Shown in pieces: positions 44,516-51,885 of a stretch of DNA of 64,000 nt (position 1 is the first letter of the stretch; the number at the start of each line of letters is the position of its first letter). The DNA is from Enterobacter asburiae. GTDB lineage: Bacteria; Pseudomonadota; Gammaproteobacteria; Enterobacterales; Enterobacteriaceae. The position numbers and the translations under genes were made by a program. The stretch covers positions 2,666,001 through 2,730,000 of the forward strand of contig NZ_CP102247.1 of the NCBI RefSeq assembly GCF_024599655.1, read 5' to 3'. The notes under the pieces were generated by a model that was not told the DNA's origin, ran no database searches, and saw nothing but the letters and a program-made list of their open reading frames with translations.

Positions 44516-44768
44516 TCATTAAATTCATGAGATTACATTACATGAGTAATGAATCGAGCATGAACAGTGAACGAAATGCTCATAGATTTTGTAGCTTTTA
44601 TAAGAAGAAATCCAGCATCAAAGCAGGTCAATAAAACGTTTACGTTTTTGGAGTAAGTAGTATGTGATTCAACTATCCATTCATCACCACAGATATCAGA
44701 GAAAGCCATTGAAAACCATATGAATACCGTGGCATAAGATGAGGTAAAACTAGTAATGGAGAGTTACG

Positions 44769-45449
44769 ATGTCTTGGATATGTCCGCACTGCAACTTTGC
44801 AGCAGTAATTAGAGATGAAGATAAGAAAACTACTGAATTTGACCTTGATTCAAGCCTTGGTATATGGAAATACAAAACAACTGGAACGGTTTGCCCAAAT
44901 CCTGAGTGCACTAAGCCAACGATAACCGTTGAAATGGCTGAGTATGATAATTACGGTACTCATAAGTTGTTAAGACATGCCCGTCAAATCGTCCCCGTAC
45001 TGCCTCAGTTACAGAAGCAACGTGCAAAAAATTATTCTGATTGCATACCCAAAGCTGTACTTGCTGACTACCGTGAAGCCTGTGCTATTGCTGAACTATC
45101 ACCTAAAGCTTCTGCGACTCTTGCAAGACGATGTCTACAGGGCATGATTCGTGATTTCTGGGGAGTAAGTGGCAGAACTCTTCACGACGAAATAAAAGCC
45201 ATTGAAGATAAGGTTGACCCTTTCGTATGGGAGGCAATTCTGGACGTCAAAAGTATAGGTAATATTGGTGCCCACATGGAAAAAGACATCAATCTTATTG
45301 TTGATGTGAGCACTGAAGAAGCAGACCTTTTGATAGAAATGATTGAGATGTTACTTGATGACTGGTACGTAGCTCGTCACAAAAAACAGCAGAAACTCCA
45401 GCGTATAAAGGAAGTTGCGGCTGAAAAGGCTGTTGCGCGTAAAGGATAA
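44769..45449 (+). CDS. DUF4145 protein with zinc ribbon and HEPN-like domain
   Basis: A 226-residue protein. The N-terminal zinc ribbon uses C5, C8, C42 and C47 (WICPHC ... VCPNPEC). The rest is DUF4145: DYREACAIAELSPKASATLA at residues 100-119, RRCLQGMIRDF, and SIGNIGAHMEKD at 162-173. DUF4145 is a HEPN-like fold often found in restriction and defence genes. The usual Arg of the RxxxxH motif is Gly here (GNIGAH), as is common in DUF4145, so nuclease activity is doubtful. GGAG lies seven bases upstream. It is the first gene after the left attachment repeat. Confidence 0.82.
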   Translation: MSWICPHCNFAAVIRDEDKKTTEFDLDSSLGIWKYKTTGTVCPNPECTKPTITVEMAEYDNYGTHKLLRHARQIVPVLPQLQKQRAKNYSDCIPKAVLADYREACAIAELSPKASATLARRCLQGMIRDFWGVSGRTLHDEIKAIEDKVDPFVWEAILDVKSIGNIGAHMEKDINLIVDVSTEEADLLIEMIEMLLDDWYVARHKKQQKLQRIKEVAAEKAVARKG

Positions 45450-45453
45450 CCAA

Positions 45454-45572
45454 ATGGACAAATTGATTCTGATGGTTTGCCCCTGCCGCAACGGTATGGC
45501 GCAATTGCTACCATTATTATCGGTATTTCAATGGCAGTCCTTGACGGTGCCATTGCAAACGTGGCGCTTCCG
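45454..45572 (+). pseudogene. 5' fragment of a yebQ-like MFS transporter gene
   Basis: The frame 45471-45572 encodes DGLPLPQRYGAIATIIIGIS followed by MAVLDGAIANVALP, almost the same as the N-terminus of E. coli YebQ. An ATG at 45454 with AAGGA upstream begins the reading M-D-K but is one base out of frame, so a one-base deletion is likely in the codons before. Similarity stops abruptly after NVALP. It is a stranded gene start without the rest of the transporter. Confidence 0.8.
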
Positions 45573-45645
45573 CCGCCAGCTCCATTTGGATTGATGCGCT
45601 GTAAAATAGCAAATACGGTTATTTATCGCACAGAGACTAATACCA

Positions 45646-46485
45646 CTACTCATTTTCTAATCGGATTGGAGAAGCGCTTAAGGCTATAGTGGGGGTATTT
45701 AATATTTCACCCTTTTCGGCTTTTACCTTTTCCAGAAGTTCAGCCACGGTGAGGTGCTTCTTGCGAGTGACTTTTGAGCCGTTTCTCTCCTCGGACTCCT
45801 CAAATTCAGCGACAGTAAACAAATCGGAAATTGCGCTCACTAACTGAGCAACCGAATTCCTGTTATCGAGCCTAAGTGATTGTTCTAACAAGGTTGAAAC
45901 CTGAACGGCGAGGTCTTGAAACTTTTGCTTTTCCTTTATCATCTCTTCGAATTCCAGTTGATCTTCCTCGAATTTTTTCGAAAGAAGTTCGATTTTCTCC
46001 TCAAGCACTTTTTGCTGGGCTTCAAGTTCTTCTGTGATTATCTGTTCACGCTTCCCGCGCTCAGTGTCAGCCTGAATGTCTGCGCTGATTCTGGCGGTTT
46101 CGGCTTGTTCTGCCAGGAGTGACTGAACTTTCAGCTTAGAGAGCTTGATGTTATCTTGATAAACACGCTCTTTACCCTGGAAAATGTTATCGCTGTAACG
46201 GTCATCAGCCCATTTGTGAGCCCTGGAAAGTAACCACTGTACATACGGGGAGACAATAGCCAAAAGCCCACCTATCACAAATGGTCGAACAATGTAGGCA
46301 AGGTAAAAATGCTCCTGGTTCAGAATGTTATCAATTCTTAGTTTTACAGGTTCATCACTCATGAACAGCATCGCCATGTTAGGCCAGTTGAACCATACCC
46401 ACGCCAGGATGATGAAGCCCCACAAGGGATTTTTGAGCCTGTCTTCCAGCACCTGCTTTAACGACTCTCCTGCACTTTCGCCCAT
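45646..46485 (-). CDS. membrane-anchored coiled-coil protein
   Basis: With the ATG at 46485 this is a 279-residue protein. Two hydrophobic segments lie near the N-terminus (PLWGFIILAWVWFNWPNMAM and LAYIVRPFVIGGLLAIV), followed by a long charged coiled coil (about residues 85-195, rich in Glu, Lys and Gln). The C-terminus is short and Thr/Ser-rich. Longer starts up to 46536 exist, none with a clear ribosome site. The design, a membrane anchor with a cytoplasmic coiled-coil rod, would fit a sensor or scaffold. I do not recognise a family. Confidence 0.62.
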   Translation of the reverse strand: MGESAGESLKQVLEDRLKNPLWGFIILAWVWFNWPNMAMLFMSDEPVKLRIDNILNQEHFYLAYIVRPFVIGGLLAIVSPYVQWLLSRAHKWADDRYSDNIFQGKERVYQDNIKLSKLKVQSLLAEQAETARISADIQADTERGKREQIITEELEAQQKVLEEKIELLSKKFEEDQLEFEEMIKEKQKFQDLAVQVSTLLEQSLRLDNRNSVAQLVSAISDLFTVAEFEESEERNGSKVTRKKHLTVAELLEKVKAEKGEILNTPTIALSASPIRLENE

Positions 46486-46762
46486 GTCTATGTCTCTGAT
46501 GTTGAGATAATTCTGTATCATAAACCAACAGTTCATCTTTATAAACCGTCCACCGATTTGTTAATTTTTTATTTTTTCCGCAGCAGGTCAAGCCATTATC
46601 ACAATGGTTGCTGGAGGCTGTGGAAAGCATCTATCAGACTGTCGACGTGCTTAGTAGGGCTGGCAGAGTCAGTTACTCTTCCTGGCAAAATCCTAAAGTA
46701 TTGGGTGAGATACGAAAAAGACCGCCATAAGGCAGTCTGCAATAGGGAGTTATGACCTGGTC

Positions 46763-47374
46763 TTATTGGGTCTGTAGCGCTTTAACCTTTGACACCATAC
46801 CAAGTGAACAATCACAGAGTTTTGCTATCTCTGCGTAGGTATACCCACCTTTCCCAAGATAGGTTGAAATCTTGTCACGTAGCACTGTATTTGCTGGTCT
46901 TCCCTGATACTTCCCCTGCTCCTTTGCCTTGCTGATACCTTCTGCCTGACGCTTACGGCGCTTTGTATAATCTTCGTGTGCGTAATGTGCTGCGATATCC
47001 ATCATGAGACCGTTAATAAGCTGAACAATGCGGTCATCAGCATCAGCTTTAAGTGCTCCGTGGCTGGTGGGCAGGTCGACAGCTACAACCTTGAGGCCAC
47101 GCTCAGTGATACGAGCTTTTAGCGCTTCGTACTGGTCAGCAGGAAGACGAGTCAGGCGGTCAATAGACTCAACGATAATCAAGTCACCTTGCTCTGCCTG
47201 TGATAAGAGTCTGTTCAGTTCAGGACGCTCAAGCTTTGCACCAGAGAAGTTTTCTATATAGGTCTCTGTAGTTGTCAGACTGTTCTTAGCTGCAAAGTCT
47301 GTGACCGTCTGCAAAGCGCGGGATGCATCCTGGTCATCAGTCGAAGCACGAAGATAGAGATGGGCTGTTTTCAT
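46763..47374 (-). CDS. serine recombinase, resolvase/invertase family
   Basis: A 203-residue small serine recombinase. The catalytic region YLRASTDDQ carries R9 and S11, with RLTRLPADQYEALKARI and VESIDRLTRL later in the domain. The E-helix and hinge (AEGISKAKEQGKYQGRP) lead to a C-terminal helix-turn-helix (YTYAEIAKLCDCSLGMVSKV). Such proteins resolve or invert DNA between short sites. It could act on DNA inside this element or belong to an older transposon. The ATG at 47374 fits the family start. Confidence 0.9.
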   Translation of the reverse strand: MKTAHLYLRASTDDQDASRALQTVTDFAAKNSLTTTETYIENFSGAKLERPELNRLLSQAEQGDLIIVESIDRLTRLPADQYEALKARITERGLKVVAVDLPTSHGALKADADDRIVQLINGLMMDIAAHYAHEDYTKRRKRQAEGISKAKEQGKYQGRPANTVLRDKISTYLGKGGYTYAEIAKLCDCSLGMVSKVKALQTQ

Positions 47375-47509
47375 GATGATTTTCACATTGGGTCTCGATG
47401 TGACAACCATACGTGAAATAACCACATAGAGTCACCCAAAACCACCCATTGTGAACGAGATTTTCATGAATTGTAGCCTTCAGATAAGGCATACCCTATG
47501 TGAACAGGG

Positions 47510-47854
47510 TCAAACAGCTTTAAGTGTCTTTGATGGGGCGGGATTGAAAGTTGCCTTACCAGCGGGTGCAGGCTTATTAGTCACAGGTACAGATTCCTTA
47601 TCACCGAGAACAGCAGCAGCCTGAACACGTTTAGATTTAGACCTTGCCTTAGTGTTCTCTGATTGCAGAAGAAGCTTTGCAGCATCTGAACGTGCTGAAG
47701 TTGTATCGAGTTCGTTTACCTGCTCTTTCGTCAGGCCATACGTCAGGAGTTTCTTAGAATCCCCGGTGAGGATAGCGGTAAACCATTCCTGAGCTTGTGA
47801 TGGTTGTTCGATGTCCTGAACAGATGTATCACCAGATGTTGCATTAGTAGTCAT
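47510..47854 (-). CDS. hypothetical protein
   Basis: A 114-residue, low-complexity and Lys/Ala/Thr-rich protein starting MTTNATSGDTSVQDIEQPSQ. The middle (EWFTAILTGDSKKLLTYGLT) could form helices; the C-terminus is basic and disordered. It shares direction with the recombinase gene and may be part of the same transcript. No family recognised. Confidence 0.5.
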   Translation of the reverse strand: MTTNATSGDTSVQDIEQPSQAQEWFTAILTGDSKKLLTYGLTKEQVNELDTTSARSDAAKLLLQSENTKARSKSKRVQAAAVLGDKESVPVTNKPAPAGKATFNPAPSKTLKAV

Positions 47855-47963
47855 TCAGACCCCTGTATGTTGTGTGTCTTTTTGAGATTGGAAAAGTGGG
47901 AAATAGTATCGAGGTAAAGTATAGAATCAGCACCTAAACAGACACTAATAATATTATTACAAA

Positions 47964-48164
47964 TCAATTATTTAACTGATATCGCTTACGAACGGTACAG
48001 ATGATGTTATTAACGTAACTGGTCGAGATACCCAGGATAGAAAAAATCTGCTTATGTGTTTTGCACTCAGCTTTCAGTCGTAGGACATTTGTCACAAGGT
48101 TATCAGTGCTGCTCTGTTGTGTTGCTAATTTAAATAGTGCGAGGTGCTCAGGGGTAATTTTCAT
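47964..48164 (-). CDS. small helix-turn-helix protein
   Basis: A 66-residue protein from ATG 48164. Residues 28-62 (LKAECKTHKQIFSILGISTS, then YVNNIICTVRKRY) look like a LuxR- or Sigma-70 region 4-type helix-turn-helix. Its ATG overlaps the stop of the gene before it (TAATG), so the two are translationally coupled. It may regulate the element or serve as a directionality factor, both inferences. Confidence 0.6.
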   Translation of the reverse strand: MKITPEHLALFKLATQQSSTDNLVTNVLRLKAECKTHKQIFSILGISTSYVNNIICTVRKRYQLNN

Positions 48165-48355
48165 TAGGTACTTGCTCCGGTGTAATCCTGAATCTTCAGA
48201 AGCACACGCTGATAAAGAGTGTGATTGCACTCAAAAAGTGGGTCTTCAAATTGCGGATTAGTAAATTGATAAAAGATAAAGTGTCTCGCTATACGGGCTA
48301 CTTTACGGTTGATATTGATTTCAATGTCTCGAATCTGGTCAGGTGTGTATGCCAT
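48164..48355 (-). CDS. small hypothetical protein coupled to the HTH protein
   Basis: A 63-residue protein MAYTPDQIRDIEININRKVA with a good ribosome site (AAGG seven bases before the ATG). It has no recognised domain. The one-base overlap with the next gene indicates a two-gene operon. Confidence 0.6.
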   Translation of the reverse strand: MAYTPDQIRDIEININRKVARIARHFIFYQFTNPQFEDPLFECNHTLYQRVLLKIQDYTGAST

Positions 48356-48709
48356 GGTTTAACCTTGTTCCTGTAGTCCATTGGAGGATTTGGAAAATCC
48401 GATTAATGATGATGTGATGGGTAAACAGTGTTTTTTAACCTTCTCTCTCGCTCATCATTAGCTCGATGCTCACGCATGAGTGGCTTTGTTCATGCATCTG
48501 AACAGAGACTTATCAGTGGCAAAATGAGTCATCGTGAGTGACGAAGAGAAGGTTTTAAGTTTGATAAGGGGTCTGTTCAGTAGGGTATCACAGTAAAAGA
48601 CGGCTCTCGCTTCGCTGTGTAGCCTGTGGTCGCCATACTCGATGGCTCCCTTAGTTGTACAGAAAACTTATCAGAGGTTCTCTTATATATAACTCGTTAT
48701 ATTTTTTAC
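48356..48709. other. noncoding region with nested inverted repeats
   Basis: This 354-bp gap holds a long-range inverted repeat (AACCTTCTCT at 48437-48446 and AGAGAAGGTT at 48545-48554), inside which lie smaller dyads CTCACGCATGAG and GTTCATGCATCTGAAC. GGTCTGTTCAGTA at 48570 recurs at 50429. No gene is visible. It may be a recombination, replication or regulatory site. Confidence 0.45.
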
Positions 48710-48712
48710 TTA
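48674..48712. repeat. imperfect direct repeat, copy 1
   Basis: ATAACTCGTTATATTTTT is identical to the copy at 49037, with further similarity on both sides. The inner ATAACTCGTTAT is a palindrome. It touches the 3' end of the gene at 48710. Confidence 0.55.
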
Positions 48713-49543
48713 CCAACCGAACATTTCGCCTGTGTTCGAATCAACGTAACATTGCAGTTCAGGTAACCACTGAAGACTACCCACATCATCAGGGTCACTG
48801 TGTTCAGGGGTGTAGTCAGAAACAAGCTGAATAGAAATCCCAGCTCTAAAGCGAATGCTGAACCCCCACATAACCTTTTCACCGTTCATATGGGATTCAA
48901 CCTGAGATGGTGTTAATCCAGCCTTAACCAGTAACTCCCTTTTCTGCTCAGAAGTCTGTACTGGCTGAACATGATTTCTGTAATCTTCCGCATCAGATTC
49001 AGTGTCAAAGTCATCGTGAAGAGTTCCCTCTTTATAATAACTCGTTATATTTTTGACTTCTGAATGGTGCCCGAAAGCACTGATGACGTTACGACAAGCG
49101 CAAGCTACCAGTTGAGCGTATCTCACATCAATGTGCTCTGCCTTCGGTCTGCGGCTGTTAACTGCCATGTAAACAGATTCTGTAGAAACCGTGTTCAGAG
49201 ACTTCAGCAGATTGAAAACAACATACGGATTCAAGTTAGAACCTGTTGTAGTCTGTCTTACTGCTCCCATGAAGATATCTTCCACCGTAGACAGCATATT
49301 GTCGTAACTGTGAATATGTCTGAACTCAGCATAGAAGAGGTTAGGAGTCTTTTTGCCCGTTCGAGGCTTACGTTGCTTACCAGTCTTGGTAATGGTCACT
49401 GCTGGATGGGATAATGGCTCTGGTACAGATGGGAGGATTTCTTCGAGAACTTCTTGGACAGCCTTTTCGATGTCTTGCTCTGTTGGGACTCTGAAACTAT
49501 CAGGTAACCCGTACTGACGATTAATCTTTAACTGGTCATACAT
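48710..49543 (-). CDS. hypothetical protein of the element
   Basis: A 277-residue protein from ATG 49543, with GAGG five bases upstream. It starts MYDQLKINRQYGLPDSFRVP and contains a short basic stretch (KTGKQRKPRTGKK) at about residues 55-67, a helical middle and an acidic C-terminus ending VDSNTGEMFGW. It is soluble and unrecognised. A copy of the ATAACTCGTTAT repeat lies inside it and another at its end. The DNA-binding-like basic patch makes a replication or regulatory role possible but unproven. Confidence 0.6.
   Translation of the reverse strand: MYDQLKINRQYGLPDSFRVPTEQDIEKAVQEVLEEILPSVPEPLSHPAVTITKTGKQRKPRTGKKTPNLFYAEFRHIHSYDNMLSTVEDIFMGAVRQTTTGSNLNPYVVFNLLKSLNTVSTESVYMAVNSRRPKAEHIDVRYAQLVACACRNVISAFGHHSEVKNITSYYKEGTLHDDFDTESDAEDYRNHVQPVQTSEQKRELLVKAGLTPSQVESHMNGEKVMWGFSIRFRAGISIQLVSDYTPEHSDPDDVGSLQWLPELQCYVDSNTGEMFGW
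49019..49059. repeat. imperfect direct repeat, copy 2
   Basis: AATAACTCGTTATATTTTTG and flanks match the region at 48674-48712 over about 38 bp with a few changes. It lies inside the coding sequence of the gene at 48710-49543. Confidence 0.55.
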
Positions 49544-49669
49544 TAATACCTCAAAAATAGAAATAAACCTTAATGCCACTAAGAACTATACTACCAGAAC
49601 AGGGCTAAATTGTCAATGCATTGTTATATTATTGTTAATTAAATGTTAAGAAACACAAGGGAGGCTATC

Positions 49670-49936
49670 TTGATAAACCTAACTAGGAAGTCTGGCAACA
49701 CATCGACCGGAATCCACATGTTGCAGAGATCTGGAAAGAGGTACAAATTCAGATGCTGCCAGGACAGCCTGAAGCGTCTTACCTCTGTTGATGTGAAAAA
49801 TGAGCATCTAAACCTTTTCACCCAACGCAAAGATGGCGTTTATCACTCAGAACTTTTCGACAGCGTAGAAGATGGGAAAGATGCTTTAATCGACTTTATT
49901 TTCAAAGTATGCGGCGTTCGCTGCAAGGTTGATTAA
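49670..49936 (+). CDS. small hypothetical protein
   Basis: An 88-residue basic protein if the TTG at 49670 is the start; GGGAGG lies six bases upstream. The ATG at 49643 has none. It contains KRYKFRCCQDSLKRLTSVDV and a terminal CGVRCKVD. No domain recognised, though the size and charge would fit a nucleic-acid binder. Confidence 0.5.
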   Translation: MINLTRKSGNTSTGIHMLQRSGKRYKFRCCQDSLKRLTSVDVKNEHLNLFTQRKDGVYHSELFDSVEDGKDALIDFIFKVCGVRCKVD

Positions 49937-49976
49937 GTAAGCCCCCTCGCAATATGGAGGGGATTGCCATTACATC

Positions 49977-50171
49977 TTAACGCTTCAGGAGTGATGGAGA
50001 GAATCCAGCATTCTGACCTGCAACCTGCCAGCCACCACCTAACCCCTGAGAAGTCATCAAGATGCTTTCCATGTGGTCACCCATCATATCCTGCACTTCT
50101 GCCTGTGTTGTGTACGTAGAGCCATCAGGCATAGGGATATTCAGTGTCAGAGGTGCAAAGGTAGTCTTCAC
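49977..50171 (-). CDS. short hypothetical protein, possibly frameshifted
   Basis: A 64-residue frame from a GTG at 50171. Just upstream, a GTG at 50209-50211 starts a different frame reading V-S-G-K-A-S-F-T-G; removing one base in the GG at 50184-50185 would join it to A-V-Q-V-Q-V-K-T-T-F here. That suggests a one-base frameshift in a slightly longer gene. The product has a plain beta-rich look (LNIPMPDGSTYTTQAEVQDM). Unknown function. Confidence 0.4.
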   Translation of the reverse strand: MKTTFAPLTLNIPMPDGSTYTTQAEVQDMMGDHMESILMTSQGLGGGWQVAGQNAGFSPSLLKR

Positions 50172-50400
50172 CTGAACCTGTACGGCCTGTGAACGAAGCC
50201 TTCCCAGACACTACGGTGAGAACCTCAAGGAGGGGGTATAGACAAAAGAAGTGCAAGTCTTGCCTACCATTTAATAATGACACAAATATAACAAGTTGTC
50301 AACAATTTATTAACATATGCGCAATCTTACAATTTAGTGCTTCACTTCGTTATAATAACGCTAGTTAATAAATTAAAAATATGATATAAAAGAGATATTC

Positions 50401-50655
50401 TGTTAAGAGTGTCTCAGAGTTAGTTTAAGGTCTGTTCAGTATTGGTGAACTGAACTATCAACAGAACGTCTTATCGTTAGTCAGATGTCTACATCAAGAA
50501 GACATCCATGTGATAAAACACTTCACAGTTACTCCTGACCTAATGTTAACAGGTGGCTTTGCCCCCTATCACGGTCATAAACTTGTATCTGTTAAGTTCT
50601 CTGTCAATAATTCTGTAAAGACCCGTATCGGTGAAAGCTGGTACGGGTTTTCTTA
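50401..50655 (+). ncRNA. candidate structured RNA with terminator
   Basis: Between converging genes lies a stretch with several stems (GTTCAGT / ACTGAAC near 50433-50455, GATGTCT / AGACATC near 50483) that ends in a hairpin with a TTTTCTT tail. No open frame fits. It may be a small RNA or a long leader for the gene at 50747. Confidence 0.35.
50621..50655 (+). terminator. rho-independent terminator-like hairpin
   Basis: ACCCGTA pairs with TACGGGT with inner loop CGGTGAAAGCTGG-like bases, followed by TTTTCTTATTT. Confidence 0.65.
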
Positions 50656-50746
50656 TTTATGGTTATCATTGTGACGATACAGATTTCTCACCTTTCACAT
50701 CAGCAGGTAAACTCACTCCACCTAACATCTGAAAGGATTAGCCAGA

Positions 50747-50932
50747 ATGGGACATCTTAGCAGCTACACCAAAGCACAATTACGTCTTCAACCGTCAGGG
50801 TGCGGAGTTCCCGTGCCAGTCTCTACGGCTAAATGTGGAACACTCCAGCCCGACATGGAGCAATGGCTATGTAATAAATGCCATGCTGAATGGATGAAGT
50901 GTATGCAGGATGAGGAGGTAGATGAAAAATGA
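50747..50932 (+). CDS. Cys-rich mini-protein coupled to the HEPN gene
   Basis: A 61-residue protein starting MGHLSSYTKAQLRLQPSGCG. It has Cys at 19, 30, 42, 45 and 52, with LCNKCHAEWMKC resembling a zinc knuckle. AAAGGA lies about nine bases upstream. Its TGA stop overlaps the ATG of the next gene (ATGA), so the pair is translationally coupled. This small-plus-large pairing resembles toxin-antitoxin or sensor-effector modules. Confidence 0.6.
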   Translation: MGHLSSYTKAQLRLQPSGCGVPVPVSTAKCGTLQPDMEQWLCNKCHAEWMKCMQDEEVDEK

Positions 50933-51858
50933 AAATGAAAGAAACCGTCTATAACATCTTTTTCTTTTCTCACGATGGGTTGTTCATCACTCATGCAGGA
51001 ATCGTCCCTCACGAACTGGAAGGAAATGACCATGAGAAGCTGGAGTTCTTAAAACGCAGATTAGAAACTGACCTGGCTTCTTGTCGTTCATTTCATGAAA
51101 TACATCCGTCCGTTCTGGATGGTGATAACAAGTTATCCCTTGCTAGGTATAACTCCAATTTAAGGGTTGGCAATCCTTTCGCACCGTTTGAGTTAGCACT
51201 TGAGTCTGTGAATGCCCCTGCTTCACCCTTAGTTATTGTTACGCCAGTTGTTCAGGGAAAACTACAACCCCAGATTCAGGTCTCTTTAGCAGAACAACTT
51301 AGAAACAAGCATATGCCCAACCATCACATTGAAGGTGTTAAGACCCTTCCTGATTACCTTGACAGCTATATGAACGAAGAAGGTTTTCAAATCGCTAAGC
51401 TACTTAACGATGACCATATGGAACCAATAAAGCTGCTATTTAATAGCAAGCATTATCTTGCAAGCTTTAAGCTATTGATGTCCTTCATTGATACAATCGC
51501 CTACATCGAATTTGGTAACACTAAGAGGGTGTTTCAGAATTGGCTTGATACATATTCAGCAATACAAGCACTTGGGATTACCTCTGATGAACTATATGAG
51601 TTAAGAAACTCACTTCTTCATATGACTAACCTCAATTCTCACAAGGTCACACAAGGTAAAGAGCGTCGCCTGAGCATTGCCATTTGTAAGCGAGGCCATC
51701 CAACTCAACATCATGATGGCATCGTGTACCTGAATTATACCGATTTTCTGTTCCTGTTCGATGAAGCAGTAAAAAAATGGGTTGATAGCTACAACGGAAG
51801 TAATAAGCAATTAACATTCATTGAGCGGTATGATGAAGTAGTAAGGGATAATTACTAA
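50929..51858 (+). CDS. HEPN-domain protein of the element
   Basis: A 309-residue protein. The helical segment SFKLLMSFIDTIAYIEFGNT (179-198) is followed by ELYELRNSLLHMTN at residues 221-234, where R226-N227-x3-H231 is a textbook R(N)x4-6H HEPN active motif. The N-terminal 110 residues look like an alpha/beta sensing region. HEPN nucleases cut RNA and act in toxin-antitoxin and abortive-infection systems. It overlaps the Cys-rich mini-protein by four bases and lies next to the integrase gene, a frequent place for defence cargo. Defence is inference. Confidence 0.72.
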   Translation: MKMKETVYNIFFFSHDGLFITHAGIVPHELEGNDHEKLEFLKRRLETDLASCRSFHEIHPSVLDGDNKLSLARYNSNLRVGNPFAPFELALESVNAPASPLVIVTPVVQGKLQPQIQVSLAEQLRNKHMPNHHIEGVKTLPDYLDSYMNEEGFQIAKLLNDDHMEPIKLLFNSKHYLASFKLLMSFIDTIAYIEFGNTKRVFQNWLDTYSAIQALGITSDELYELRNSLLHMTNLNSHKVTQGKERRLSIAICKRGHPTQHHDGIVYLNYTDFLFLFDEAVKKWVDSYNGSNKQLTFIERYDEVVRDNY

Positions 51859-51885
51859 TCTCAATATAGGGGCTTAATTGCCCCC

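Noticed and set aside
45477..45689. Reading the yebQ-like stretch as a 70-residue gene
   Set aside because: After NVALP the sequence turns to unrelated, hydrophilic codons; it is a fragment, not a functional transporter.
46558..46755. 65-codon open frame between the coiled-coil and recombinase genes
   Set aside because: It has no ribosome site, and its sequence lacks any plausible fold.
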